A stretch of DNA of 64,000 bases, from the NCBI GenBank assembly GCA_964520905.1, contig CAZFQL010000018.1, positions 1-64,000 on the forward strand. Direction: 5' to 3'. This DNA comes from JAGVIE01 sp964520905. GTDB taxonomy: Bacteria > Bacteroidota > Ignavibacteria > UBA10030 > SZUA-254. The position numbers and the translations under genes are program-made. The notes beneath the pieces were generated by a model. That model saw only the letters and a program-made list of their open reading frames with translations, was not told the DNA's origin and did not search any database. Below, piece by piece: positions 18,216 through 27,206 of the stretch; the stretch's first letter is position 1, and the number at the start of each line of letters is the position of its first letter.

Positions 18216-19130
18216 TTAAAACCCCTGTACCATTTTGTACTGCAAAATAGGTTGATTGAGTAGTTCTTCATTTAAGTGTAACAAATCTGCAAGTTTCGTC
18301 TTTCCGAAAACCATGTCATAGAATGTTAGTGTTCTTTTCTTTTCCTTGACAATTGACGGTGTTCCTTTTATTCCGGCAAGCCGGGCAGTAATCATGACGG
18401 CATCTTCGTAAGTACCAATCGTATCTACCAAACCCATTTTCAACGCTTGCTCGCCGGTAAATACACGACCGTCAGCGAATGCTGCAACAGAATCATGATT
18501 TAATTTGCGCTCTGTTTCAATGGCGGTTATAAACTGCCGGTGAACATCATCCATTAATTTTTGAAAATATTGTTTATCGTCCGATGTCATCGCGCGGAAC
18601 GGGTTCCCTGCATCTTTAAATTTTCCACTCTTGACGGTATTTACTTCTACGCCGATCTTACCTAAGAGCGAATCATATCTCATAAATTGAGATATGACGC
18701 CGATACTACCCGTCAGCGTTCCCGGATTGGCAACAATTTTATTTGCAGGACAAGCTACATAATATCCGCCGCTTGCCGCAAGCGAACCCATCGAGACAAC
18801 TATGGATTTTTTTTGATCGCGTATCTTTTTCACCTCTTCATAAATTTCCTGACTCGCTACTACACCGCCTCCTGGTGAATCGATACGGAAAAGAATTCCT
18901 TTTATCGAACGATCTTCATTGTATTTCTTTAATTGCCTTACAATATCTTCGGAACTCAAGATTACACCCTTCAATTCGACTATTGCAATTCTATCACCTG
19001 AACCGATTACAACATCAGCATCATAATCTGAGATGTTTTTGAGCATAAGATAAAAAAACAGTATTGCCCCGATTCCGATGACGATCAACGAACCTGCAAT
19101 AATTAAAAACCATCTTGTCGAATTACTCAT
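18216..19130 (-). CDS. sppA: Signal peptide peptidase SppA (short form)
   Basis: 304 aa, the half-length bacterial form with one N-terminal membrane helix (residues 8-30). The catalytic Ser is in GSLAASGGYYVACPA (about residue 115) and the general-base Lys in KSGKFKDAGNPFR (about 168). GSIGVIS and SPGGGV are also conserved. It cleaves leftover signal peptides in the membrane, facing the periplasm. It has its own strong promoter upstream (19161-19189) and appears to head a transcript that continues into HU. Confidence 0.92.
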   Translation of the reverse strand: MSNSTRWFLIIAGSLIVIGIGAILFFYLMLKNISDYDADVVIGSGDRIAIVELKGVILSSEDIVRQLKKYNEDRSIKGILFRIDSPGGGVVASQEIYEEVKKIRDQKKSIVVSMGSLAASGGYYVACPANKIVANPGTLTGSIGVISQFMRYDSLLGKIGVEVNTVKSGKFKDAGNPFRAMTSDDKQYFQKLMDDVHRQFITAIETERKLNHDSVAAFADGRVFTGEQALKMGLVDTIGTYEDAVMITARLAGIKGTPSIVKEKKRTLTFYDMVFGKTKLADLLHLNEELLNQPILQYKMVQGF

Positions 19131-19160
19131 AATCCCTATAACTTATTGATTTTCCAGCAT

Positions 19161-19189
19161 ATTATACGAAACGATTTAGCCAAAGTCAA
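19161..19189 (-). promoter_or_regulatory. Sigma70-type promoter of sppA, TTGACT-N17-TATAAT
   Basis: Minus-strand TTGACT (19184-19189) and a perfect TATAAT (19161-19166) are spaced 17 bp, about 31 bp upstream of the sppA start. The predicted transcript starts only about 24 nt before the gene. Confidence 0.75.
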
Positions 19190-19195
19190 ACTTAA

Positions 19196-19233
19196 ATAAA
19201 AAGGTGATAGGATCATTTAGCTACCTATCACCC
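19196..19233 (-). terminator. Terminator of the Hsp20 gene
   Basis: GGTGATAGG and CCTATCACC form a 9-bp stem with a 12-nt loop, followed on the minus strand by TTTTTATTT. It separates hsp20 from the sppA promoter. Confidence 0.85.
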
Positions 19234-19283
19234 ATGTATCAAGAACAATGATGATTTTATCATCATTATTCATTCATATGTAT

Positions 19284-19751
19284 TTATTTTAATTTTACTT
19301 CGATTTCTTTGGGTTTAGCTTCCTCAAGCTTCGGCACGCTAACGGTTAGGACACCGTTGTCGTATGATGCGTCGATTTTCTCGCTATTAACTGATGACGG
19401 AAGCGTGAATGAGCGCTGAAATATACCGTAAGATCGTTCAACTCGATGATAGTTCTCGCCTTTTTTCTCGCTCTCTTGTTTCTTCTCTCCTTTGATTGTA
19501 AGTATATCGTTTTGAACAGTGATCTTCACATCTTTTTTCTCAACGCCGGGAAGTTCAAGTTTAATATTGAAATCATTTTCACGTTCAACAATATCAACGG
19601 CTGGCATCAATGTCTTTGAGGCTTCTTCATCATGTGCATCACTGCGAAAGCTACTGAACATCCGATCGATTTCTCTATGCATATCTTCGAAATCTTTAAC
19701 AGGGTGCCATGATGTAACATCACGTAACGGGTTCCATCTGATTAATGTCAT
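19284..19751 (-). CDS. Hsp20/alpha-crystallin small heat-shock protein
   Basis: 155 aa from the ATG at 19751; this start has AAAGGA 9 nt upstream, whereas the ATG three codons earlier overlaps that site. The alpha-crystallin domain (residues 40-145) shows PAVDIVERENDFNIKLELPG, VKITVQNDILTIKGEKK, the RSYGIFQRSFTLP strand and GVLTVSVPK. The C-terminal tail ends in IEVKLK. It is an ATP-independent holdase that keeps unfolding proteins soluble. A sigma54-like promoter sequence lies upstream (19826-19844). Confidence 0.93.
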   Translation of the reverse strand: MTLIRWNPLRDVTSWHPVKDFEDMHREIDRMFSSFRSDAHDEEASKTLMPAVDIVERENDFNIKLELPGVEKKDVKITVQNDILTIKGEKKQESEKKGENYHRVERSYGIFQRSFTLPSSVNSEKIDASYDNGVLTVSVPKLEEAKPKEIEVKLK

Positions 19752-19825
19752 AAGTTTCATTCCTTTCGTTTTTTATTATCTGATTATGAATTGTTTATTT
19801 ACATTTATGAAATCTGAAATATAAC

Positions 19826-19844
19826 AACTCAATCCACGTGCCAG
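19826..19844 (-). promoter_or_regulatory. Candidate sigma54-like (-24/-12) promoter of hsp20
   Basis: Minus strand CTGGCACGTGGATTGAGTT matches the -24 element TGGCACG exactly, with GG and the -12 dinucleotide 10 bp apart. The -12 element reads TTGAG instead of TTGCA. The predicted start would be about 65 nt upstream of the hsp20 ATG. Confidence 0.35.
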
Positions 19845-20034
19845 AAATAATGATTCATAATTAGAATAATTTTAAAGCTTAAAAAGATCTCTCAAAATAA
19901 TAATTGCCAATTTGTCAGATTGATAAATAATGTATCAGGAAAGATCAGACAAAGTGGCAATGATTGGCAGAGATAATTTTTACGATTGCGAGTTCAAATC
20001 ATTCTTCGCCATATACGATATTGTGATAAATCAT

Positions 20035-20979
20035 TTAACCATGTTGAGACTCAAGGAATCGTTCGGCATCAATAGCTGCGGCACACCCTGAACCTGCCGC
20101 GGTTATTGCCTGGCGGTAAACAGGATCGGCAACATCTCCTGCCGCGAATACCCCAGGTACATTCGTATTAGTATTCCCGGGTTTAGTAATGATGTATCCA
20201 TTCTGATTCATTTCAATTTGTCCTTCGAATATTTTCGTGTTCGGCTGATGACCGATGCCCACAAAATAACCGCCAGTTGGGAAAATCGATATTTCACCCG
20301 ATTTTGTGTTTTTAACTCTAACACCAGAAACTGTTTTCCTCCCGCCTTCGTTCTTGCCTATAATTTCAATTACCTCAGAATTCCAGAGGAAAGATATTTT
20401 TGGATTATTCTTCGCTCTCTCCTGCATAATTTTGGATGCGCGTAATTGATCTCGACGATGGATAATCGTAACCTTAGTTGCGAATTTTGTTAAAAATGTC
20501 GCTTCCTCGATTGCAGTATCTCCGCCGCCAACTACGACAACCTCGAGTCCTTTGAAGAAAAAACCATCACAAGTCGCGCAACCTGAAACACCATGCCCCA
20601 TAAATTCTTTTTCAGAAGGCAAACCCAACCATCTTGCTGATGCACCGGTAGCAATGATTATAGAGTCCGCAAAATATTCTTTCTCGTTTGAATAAACTTT
20701 AAATGGTCGCGCTGACAAATCAACCTTAGAAACATCTTGAAAAAGTGTAGTAGCATTAAAACGCTGCGCTTGCTCCCGAAATAATTCCATCAGCTCAGGT
20801 CCCATCACACCTTCAGGGAATCCGGGGAAGTTTTCAACCTCTGTGGTGATTGTTAATTGTCCTCCGGGTTGAATCCCTTCGAACACTAATGGATTAAGAT
20901 TAGCGCGTCCCGTGTAAATCGCTGCAGTAAGACCGGCAGGTCCGGAGCCGATGATAATAACTTTATAATGATTTTCCAT
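20035..20979 (-). CDS. trxB: Thioredoxin reductase
   Basis: 314 aa. FAD-binding GSGPAGLTAA (11-20), redox-active Cys134/Cys137 in CATCDG, NADPH-binding GGGDTAIEEA and the C-terminal GVFAAGDVADPVYRQ motif are all present and normally spaced. It transfers electrons from NADPH through FAD to thioredoxin in the cytoplasm. It is 10 bp downstream of the queG stop and likely co-transcribed. Thioredoxin itself is not in the window. Confidence 0.95.
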   Translation of the reverse strand: MENHYKVIIIGSGPAGLTAAIYTGRANLNPLVFEGIQPGGQLTITTEVENFPGFPEGVMGPELMELFREQAQRFNATTLFQDVSKVDLSARPFKVYSNEKEYFADSIIIATGASARWLGLPSEKEFMGHGVSGCATCDGFFFKGLEVVVVGGGDTAIEEATFLTKFATKVTIIHRRDQLRASKIMQERAKNNPKISFLWNSEVIEIIGKNEGGRKTVSGVRVKNTKSGEISIFPTGGYFVGIGHQPNTKIFEGQIEMNQNGYIITKPGNTNTNVPGVFAAGDVADPVYRQAITAAGSGCAAAIDAERFLESQHG

Positions 20980-20989
20980 ATAATATTCC

Positions 20990-21925
20990 TCAATTCATTT
21001 TTTTTGTGATAGAAACATTTCGAACATTCGCTTTCATCCCTTCTAACTTACGTCTTATAATCGGGCTATTATCGAATATTCGATTAAATTCATCTTCATT
21101 CATCGCTAATATTTTTTCAAACCCGATACCGTTTGAATATTCTCTCGGCTTAAATTCAGGAGCTTCAGCATTTTTAGCTTTCTTCTGATTCCATGGGCAA
21201 ACATTCTGACAAATATCGCAACCGAATATCCAATCGCCAAAATTACGTGCAATGTTATTATCTATTTTCCCCTGGTGCTCAATTGTATAATACGAAATGC
21301 ACTTACTTGCATCCAGCAGATATGGAGCTACGATCGCACAAGTCGGACATGCATCGAGACATAGTTTGCAATCTCCACATAAATTTTCTGCCGGTGAATC
21401 ATACACAAGCTCTATATCAGTTACAATTGTGCCAAGAAATATCCATGAACCAAATTCTTGATTGAGAATAAGCGAATGCTTTCCTTGCCAGCCAATTCCG
21501 GCACGCTTAGCCCATGCCTTTTCCATAATGGGACCAGAATCTACTTCGGTAAAACCCTTCGCGTCTGGTTTTCGCAGTATGATTAATTTCCATAATTCAT
21601 TCAATTTGTCTTTGATTACTTTATGGTAATCATCACCCCAAGCGTAACACGATATTCTTCCAATCGGGTTATTTATTTGAACGCCGGGATGGAAATAATT
21701 TATAGCGCAGACAATCACAGATTTCGCGCCGGGGACAAGCGCGAAAGGATCCGATCGTTTCCGTGCGTTTCTCTCCATCCATTCCATTGTGCCATGATAT
21801 TTCTTTAGTAGCCAATTATCGAGATTGACCCCCTCCTCATCGAGAGCTTCTGCTTTCGCGAACCCAATTAATGAAAATCCAAGCTTCTTACCCCAAGATC
21901 GAATATCTTCCGAAAGTGTGAGCAC
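20990..21925 (-). CDS. queG: Epoxyqueuosine reductase QueG
   Basis: 311 aa, shorter than E. coli QueG because the C-terminal HEAT-like part is absent. Two [4Fe-4S] motifs (CGDCKLCLDACPTC and CDICQNVCPW) and the cobalamin/active-site region EVDSGPIMEKAWAKRAG are intact. It performs the last step of queuosine synthesis on tRNA, reducing epoxyqueuosine with a cobalamin cofactor. The start is GTG. The link to cobalamin is of interest because a B12 riboswitch lies at 30.3 kb, but no direct coupling is seen. Confidence 0.92.
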   Translation of the reverse strand: MLTLSEDIRSWGKKLGFSLIGFAKAEALDEEGVNLDNWLLKKYHGTMEWMERNARKRSDPFALVPGAKSVIVCAINYFHPGVQINNPIGRISCYAWGDDYHKVIKDKLNELWKLIILRKPDAKGFTEVDSGPIMEKAWAKRAGIGWQGKHSLILNQEFGSWIFLGTIVTDIELVYDSPAENLCGDCKLCLDACPTCAIVAPYLLDASKCISYYTIEHQGKIDNNIARNFGDWIFGCDICQNVCPWNQKKAKNAEAPEFKPREYSNGIGFEKILAMNEDEFNRIFDNSPIIRRKLEGMKANVRNVSITKKMN

Positions 21926-21980
21926 AACTTAGTTTCCAGTTATCAAAATTATTTGATGCCGAATAATAAAAAAAGATTCT

Positions 21981-22829
21981 TTATTTTGGCAAATCGACTT
22001 CATGGTCAAACGCAAATCCTTTATCCGTTATCTTTATTTTTCCTGCTGCAACCACGGTGTCATGTTCAAAAAATAGCGTCCAGTCTTCATCCACAGCTTG
22101 CTTGAATATTCTCTTCTTATCCGCGAGAGTATTAAGCGGCTGAAGATCGAATCCCATAATGTAGGGTAACGGTATATGTGAAGTGAACGGCGCTAAATCA
22201 GCCGGATAAAATAATGTTGAACTACCGTCCGAGATTTTGAGCATCTGTAGTGCCGGTGTATGTCCGCTTGAGACAAGAACAGATATACCTTCGAACAATT
22301 CCTTTTCACCATCAACAAGTTGAAGAACCCCATATTCTTGGAGGGGCAAATAGTCGTCCTTAGAATAACTTGCTTGGTCTCGTTCAGTTGGTTTTAATGA
22401 ATTTTCCCATTGTGATTTTTGGACGTAGAATCTCGCATTCGGGAATGCCGGAATTAACTTATCATTCTCTTTTATCGTTGAGCCGCCGGCGTGATCAAAA
22501 TGAAGATGTGATAGAATCACGTCTGTTACTTGATCCGGTTTGATATTGTGCTTTGCAAGAGACTTATTCAGCTCGCCTGATTCCATCTCGAGCGTATAAA
22601 GATCGCGGAATTTATCCGTTATTTTCCGTCCGTTACCGTTGTCCATTAGTATTGTTTTCCCATTACCGACAATCAACAAACATCGCGCGGCAAGTTGAAC
22701 ACGATTGCGTTCATCCGATTTATTTGTTTTCTCCCAGAGAACTTTCGGCACAACACCAAACATAGCGCCGCCATCCAACCAGAAGGTGCCGGTTTCAATA
22801 GGGTAAATATTATAAGCGCCAATTTTCAT
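21981..22829 (-). CDS. MBL-fold metallo-hydrolase, lactonase-like
   Basis: 282 aa from the ATG at 22829 (GGAG 7 nt upstream; the in-frame TTG two codons earlier lacks this spacing). The metal-binding HLHFDHAGG motif (HxHxDH) is present, with later ligands in SSGHTPALQ, YPADLAP and FFEHD. The layout resembles AiiA-type lactonases and related hydrolases. Substrate unknown. It lies downstream of the ferredoxin, separated by a terminator. Confidence 0.85.
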   Translation of the reverse strand: MKIGAYNIYPIETGTFWLDGGAMFGVVPKVLWEKTNKSDERNRVQLAARCLLIVGNGKTILMDNGNGRKITDKFRDLYTLEMESGELNKSLAKHNIKPDQVTDVILSHLHFDHAGGSTIKENDKLIPAFPNARFYVQKSQWENSLKPTERDQASYSKDDYLPLQEYGVLQLVDGEKELFEGISVLVSSGHTPALQMLKISDGSSTLFYPADLAPFTSHIPLPYIMGFDLQPLNTLADKKRIFKQAVDEDWTLFFEHDTVVAAGKIKITDKGFAFDHEVDLPK

Positions 22830-22850
22830 TTTCAATCTCCATCATAACTA

Positions 22851-22881
22851 AAAAGGTCGGCTGTATCTCAACCGACCTTTT
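22851..22881 (-). terminator. Terminator after the ferredoxin gene
   Basis: AAAAGGTCGG and CCGACCTTTT form a perfect 10-bp stem with an 11-nt loop; the minus strand continues into TTTTTAG. Symmetric enough to work in either direction. Confidence 0.8.
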
Positions 22882-22902
22882 AACATCTAATATCGCAATA
22901 TC

Positions 22903-23241
22903 TTATTTCCTAAAACGAGAATTCTCAGCGCTCAAAGGAGCATACGATTTCTCAGGATGAATTATTTTTGCTTTAGCAAAAAGCTGATCCTCAGTCTCAG
23001 GGCGATTTGGATCTGGCACACAGCAATCAACCGGACATACAGCCGCGCATTGTTCCTGGTTAAAATGACCGACGCATTCTGTACATTTTTCTGGAACTAT
23101 GTAATATAAATCGTTCGATAGTGCATCGAACATTTGCCCATTTAATTCGTACTGTGCACCACCGGCATAGATTGCCGTGTTTGGACATTCGGGTTCGCAT
23201 GCACCACAATTAATACATTCTTCGGTGATAAATGTTGCCAT
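22903..23241 (-). CDS. 2[4Fe-4S] ferredoxin, Alvin/YfhL type
   Basis: 112 aa. The first cluster motif CINCGACEPECP and the second CTECVGHFNQEQCAAVCPVDCC (with the extended spacing typical of Alvin/YfhL ferredoxins) are complete. About 30 residues of tail follow. It is a soluble low-potential electron carrier. It has its own promoter (23343-23371) and terminator, so it is a single-gene transcript. Confidence 0.92.
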   Translation of the reverse strand: MATFITEECINCGACEPECPNTAIYAGGAQYELNGQMFDALSNDLYYIVPEKCTECVGHFNQEQCAAVCPVDCCVPDPNRPETEDQLFAKAKIIHPEKSYAPLSAENSRFRK

Positions 23242-23342
23242 AATAAATCTCCTAAATAAAATTCCTTTGAGTGATTATACTTAAAAAAATCAGGTGTAAA
23301 CAATTCCTCGTGTTCGCCTGAATTCGCTGATTTTACTGTTTT

Positions 23343-23371
23343 AGTATAACGAAAAGTCGGATTAAATTCAA
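23343..23371 (-). promoter_or_regulatory. Sigma70-type promoter of the ferredoxin gene, TTGAAT-N17-TATACT
   Basis: Minus-strand TTGAAT (23366-23371) and TATACT (23343-23348) are 17 bp apart, about 100 bp upstream of the ferredoxin ATG. The leader contains an AATCAGCGAATTC stretch but no clear hairpin. Confidence 0.65.
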
Positions 23372-23381
23372 ACTTAAAATT

Positions 23382-24401
23382 CTAAGCTGAGGTTAGCAAT
23401 TCATGTAGAACACTCGTGGTAAATGATAATGAATAGATCGCAAAACCGTTCGATCTGGTGCTTAATATTAACTTGTGCTCGCCAAATTCTCTGTTTAAAA
23501 CGATATTATACAACCGGGCATCATTAACCACGAAATAACTTCTTCCTTCTTCGTTATATCGAATGTCAGCGCCTTTATCGCCCCGTGATATGGGTTTATC
23601 ATCATGTTGAACAAATACCTGGAATCCTTTTTCGCCAACGGGTCTGATGACCGCGTTTACTTCTTTGCCCTGATAAATCAAAGTAAGTGAACCTCCTTTT
23701 AGATCCTCTGTATCGAGTTTAATATAATCTCTGTCGTTCAACCAATCCCCTTGCAGGTACATGCGCCCTTCTACGTATATTTTTGGATCTTCATAATGGA
23801 GTGTAGATTCAGGTGAATGACCTTCAACATTTCCGATCGTTCCCTTTTGCCAGCCAGTTAAGACTTCAGCAGTTTCTTTATAACAAATTACGCCAGGTCT
23901 GTCGGCATCAGATAACGGATCCATAATAAATGGCAAGTCATAATGATAACCTGAATCCATCAACAACGATTGTATTGCATGCTCGAAGTTTTGATATTGC
24001 CCTGTTCCTGCATGCACATAACGAATGAATCCATTTTTATCTACGAGATATTTTGTGGGCCAATTTGCGCAACGGAACGCGTTCCAAACGAGATAATCAT
24101 TATCCATGACAACAGGATACGGAATATTCAATTTATCTACTGCTTTCCTTACATTTACCGGGTCTCTGGCAAAAGGAAATTGCGGTGTGTGAACGCTGAC
24201 GAAAATTAATCCGGTATCTGAATATCTTTTGTACCATTCCTTCAAGTAGGGTATTTCCCTCAAGCACCGTGTGCAGGTGTAATCCCAAAAATCAATTAGG
24301 ATCACATATCCCCGATGAGCAGCCAACGTTACCGGATCACTGTTTAACCAATAATCTCCGTATATTTCCGGAACACGAAATTGTTGAGAAAGAATTTCCA
24401 T
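23382..24401 (-). CDS. TlpA/DipZ-like thioredoxin-fold protein with C-terminal beta domain
   Basis: 339 aa. The thioredoxin-like domain (residues 1-150) has the redox motif CTRC (Cys43, Cys46) in DFWDYTCTRCLREIPYL, and later TKYLVDKNGFIRYVH. The C-terminal half (about 200-335, YLQGDWLNDRDYIKLDTEDL...) matches the beta-sandwich tail of DipZ-type proteins. No signal peptide or membrane helix is visible, which is unusual for a TlpA/DipZ relative. Function may be thiol-disulfide exchange or peroxide sensing. Confidence 0.78.
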   Translation of the reverse strand: MEILSQQFRVPEIYGDYWLNSDPVTLAAHRGYVILIDFWDYTCTRCLREIPYLKEWYKRYSDTGLIFVSVHTPQFPFARDPVNVRKAVDKLNIPYPVVMDNDYLVWNAFRCANWPTKYLVDKNGFIRYVHAGTGQYQNFEHAIQSLLMDSGYHYDLPFIMDPLSDADRPGVICYKETAEVLTGWQKGTIGNVEGHSPESTLHYEDPKIYVEGRMYLQGDWLNDRDYIKLDTEDLKGGSLTLIYQGKEVNAVIRPVGEKGFQVFVQHDDKPISRGDKGADIRYNEEGRSYFVVNDARLYNIVLNREFGEHKLILSTRSNGFAIYSLSFTTSVLHELLTSA

Positions 24402-24567
24402 GATGAATCATTCTATGATTGATATTTTATTGGAGAATATATACAAATGAACGAGGATAAGCAAGTCGAATCTGAATCGCATAAGAGGAAGAACTGAAAA
24501 AAGATAAGTGCACGGCTTTGACTCTTGTTAAATAAGATTCATTTAATAGATGATGATATGTTTCATT

Positions 24568-25275
24568 TTATTCACCTTCACGTTTCATTTTTTGCTTCTT
24601 TCCTCCTTCAACAACAACAACAAATTCTCTCTTAATTTTAGTATTCTCAAAGTGTCTGTATAATTCAGACGCAGTACCTCGGAATACTTCTTCATCAGGC
24701 ATCGTGAGATTAAACGCAATACATATCCGCCGCTCATTCCCAAATATATCTGCCATATCCCTCAACAGCGGTTCAAGACGATATGGCGTTTCCATTAAAA
24801 TTATCGTTCGTTTTTGGAACCTCAAATCACGCAACTCTTTTTGGCGTATCTCACTTTTGGGAGATAGAAATCCATAAAAGAGAAATTCATTTATTGGGAA
24901 TCCGGATATGACAACAGCCGGAACGATTGAAGATGCCCCCGGTATCGGAATAACATCAATATTATTATCGATAGCCTGTTTTACAAGATTATGCCCGGGA
25001 TCAGAAATGACAGGGGTTCCGGCATCGGAGATTAGTGCAACATTTTTACCCGTCCGAAGTAATTGGATAATTTGGGAGCTTGCTGCTTCTTCATTGTGTT
25101 CATTCAGCATCTCAATATTTTTATCGTGTATCCCATAATGTGCAAGCAAGCGGTTTCCTTCTCGATGCTCTTCGTAGGCAATTGTATCAACCTCGCTTAA
25201 TATCCGCAACGCACGGTATGTTATATCATCCCAATTTCCTATCGGCGTTGCAACAAGATAAAGAGTTCCGCTCAT
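24568..25275 (-). CDS. rsmI: 16S rRNA (cytidine1402-2'-O)-methyltransferase RsmI
   Basis: 235 aa. Signature motifs of the tetrapyrrole-methylase fold are present: LYLVATPIGNWDDITYRALRIL, ALISDAGTPVISDPG and ETPYRLEPLL. It methylates C1402 of 16S rRNA near the decoding centre using SAM. It is shorter than E. coli RsmI (286 aa) since the C-terminal extension is missing. It lies 2 bp after the AI-2E gene and probably shares its transcript. Confidence 0.93.
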   Translation of the reverse strand: MSGTLYLVATPIGNWDDITYRALRILSEVDTIAYEEHREGNRLLAHYGIHDKNIEMLNEHNEEAASSQIIQLLRTGKNVALISDAGTPVISDPGHNLVKQAIDNNIDVIPIPGASSIVPAVVISGFPINEFLFYGFLSPKSEIRQKELRDLRFQKRTIILMETPYRLEPLLRDMADIFGNERRICIAFNLTMPDEEVFRGTASELYRHFENTKIKREFVVVVEGGKKQKMKREGE

Positions 25276-25277
25276 AC

Positions 25278-26516
25278 CTATACATCTCGCGATATGGACA
25301 CAGTTCTTTTACTATCTCGCAACAACTTAACGAACATGACGGCAACTGCTGTAGCAGGAACCGCGATAAGAAGTCCGACAAACCCGAGAAAATGTCCAAA
25401 AATAAAAAGTGAAATAATTAGGAGTACGGGATGCAGACCGACTTTTTCACCTATAATTTTTGGAGCAAGTATCGTGTTCTCAAAAATCTTTTGAGAAAGA
25501 TATAAAATGATAACGCCAATAATCTTGCCGGTCACCGGATCTCCGCTGAACATAGCGGCAATAACCGCCACGCACAGACTGATTACTAATCCAACATAAG
25601 GAATAAAATCAAGAAGACCCGTCATAATACCTATAACCAATGAATACTTAACACCCAGAATCGACAGTACAATCGCCGACACTGAACCTTGAATAATGGC
25701 GACTATAATGGCACCGCGAAGATAATCGCTGAGTACTTCATCGATTTTCCTGAAATACCCGACGATAGTTTCTCTGCGATTTTCCGGAAAGATTGCGTTA
25801 AAATTATTCAGCATAACCGGGAAATCTTTAAGCAAATAGAATGCTATAACAGGAATAATAATGATATTCAACAGTTGGGTAACAATTGCCGATATGTTCG
25901 AGATAAAATTGAATGCTCCTTCGAGCAACGATCTTAATATGATTTCGATCCTTCCGGGCAATTCTCTTTCGAGTGAGGCACGCAAAGATTCTACGGGAAT
26001 TCCAAATTTGGACAGTGCGTCATATAGTGTTCCTTTTTGTATTTCATTAATTCCACTGTTAATGAAAATAGACGCATTATCTATCATTCCCCTAAATTGA
26101 TAGATAACAACCGGCATGGCAAGGATGAAAAAGACGGTAATTACCGTCATAGATATAAGAATAATTACTACGGAGGAAAGCCACCTCGGGATATTTTTCT
26201 GTTCGAGACGATTAACAAGCGGGTTGAGTATATAGGCGAATAAAAATGCGATAAGAAACGGTATTAGAACACCGATTAGTGAGATCAATAGCCAAATCGC
26301 AAATAAGGTTACACCTAACCAGATCAATCTCATTATATATACGTTTTGACGAAAAGGATAGAGCAAAAAAAAGAATGCGCCAAAAACAACAAATGGGGAA
26401 AGCATAGGTAGAATAATATATATCAGAAGTAAGAAAAGAACTACTCCCATGATGATCGCAATTAACTCGCCGGATTTACCTGAAGTCAAACCATTTTCTT
26501 TTTCGGGATACATCAT
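25278..26516 (-). CDS. AI-2E/PerM-family membrane transporter
   Basis: 412 aa, eight predicted hydrophobic segments in the pattern of PF01594: N-terminal pairs (about 18-50 and 63-110), a long extracytoplasmic helical loop (140-220), then DEVLSDYLRGAIIVAIIQGS and GLLDFIPYVGLVISL, both family hallmarks, and a final cluster (370-395). Substrates for this family are disputed (autoinducer, Na+/H+). Its start is 6 bp after the dut stop codon, giving a dut / AI-2E / rsmI transcript. Confidence 0.9.
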   Translation of the reverse strand: MMYPEKENGLTSGKSGELIAIIMGVVLFLLLIYIILPMLSPFVVFGAFFFLLYPFRQNVYIMRLIWLGVTLFAIWLLISLIGVLIPFLIAFLFAYILNPLVNRLEQKNIPRWLSSVVIILISMTVITVFFILAMPVVIYQFRGMIDNASIFINSGINEIQKGTLYDALSKFGIPVESLRASLERELPGRIEIILRSLLEGAFNFISNISAIVTQLLNIIIIPVIAFYLLKDFPVMLNNFNAIFPENRRETIVGYFRKIDEVLSDYLRGAIIVAIIQGSVSAIVLSILGVKYSLVIGIMTGLLDFIPYVGLVISLCVAVIAAMFSGDPVTGKIIGVIILYLSQKIFENTILAPKIIGEKVGLHPVLLIISLFIFGHFLGFVGLLIAVPATAVAVMFVKLLRDSKRTVSISRDV

Positions 26517-26522
26517 TCACCA

Positions 26523-26984
26523 TTATTTTCCGGTATGCCCGAATCCGCCTGCACCCCGCAGGGTTTCATCCAGTGTGGGAACTTCCTCCCATTCTGCCTG
26601 AATCACAGGAGCGATCACAAGTTGTGCAATGCGGTCACCGCGTTTGATAACAAAATTATCTTTTCCGAAATTCGTCAGTATTACTTTTACCTCGCCACGA
26701 TAATCCGCATCGATAGTCCCAGGTGTGTTAAGAACGCTGATTCCATATTTTATCGCTAATCCGCTTCTAGGCCGAACTTGCGCTTCATACCCATTAGGGA
26801 CTTCAATATAAAAACCTGTAGGGATTAACATTGTTTGATTCGGAGATATAATTACCTCCTCTTCAACAGCGGCACGGATATCCATTCCCGATGAGCCATC
26901 CGTTGCATACGCAGGCAAAGGAATATCATTTGTATTGCGATTAACCGGAGCTATGCGAATTTTAATTATCGATCTTGGATTCAT
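26523..26984 (-). CDS. dut: dUTP diphosphatase
   Basis: 153 aa, trimeric dUTPase family. All five motifs are visible: SSGMDIRA (31-38), RPRSGLA (71-77), GTIDADYRGE (89-98, catalytic Asp92), RGDRIAQLV (115-123) and RGAGGFGHTG (143-152). It hydrolyses dUTP to dUMP and PPi. It heads a transcript; a TTGATT-N16-TATATT promoter-like sequence lies around 27020-27050. Confidence 0.95.
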   Translation of the reverse strand: MNPRSIIKIRIAPVNRNTNDIPLPAYATDGSSGMDIRAAVEEEVIISPNQTMLIPTGFYIEVPNGYEAQVRPRSGLAIKYGISVLNTPGTIDADYRGEVKVILTNFGKDNFVIKRGDRIAQLVIAPVIQAEWEEVPTLDETLRGAGGFGHTGK

Positions 26985-27206
26985 AATTATTTAGTGTCTG
27001 AATTCTTGAATATATTCTGCCTAAATATAAAGAATTTTCGGCTGAAATCAAGCCATTGATTATTGATTAAGAGAGATGTATATTCAAGGCATATTTCTGG
27101 TGTTCTTATCCGGCACAAGCTACGACGAATATGAGAATAATGCCAATATGGTTTGATAATTAATAATATTCACGACAAACACACATCATAAATTCAGGAG
27201 TATATT

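Noticed and set aside
19970..20010. TGGCAATGATTGGCA-like plus-strand sequence as a second sigma54 promoter
   Set aside because: The GG to GC distance is 9 rather than 10 bp and no plus-strand gene follows.
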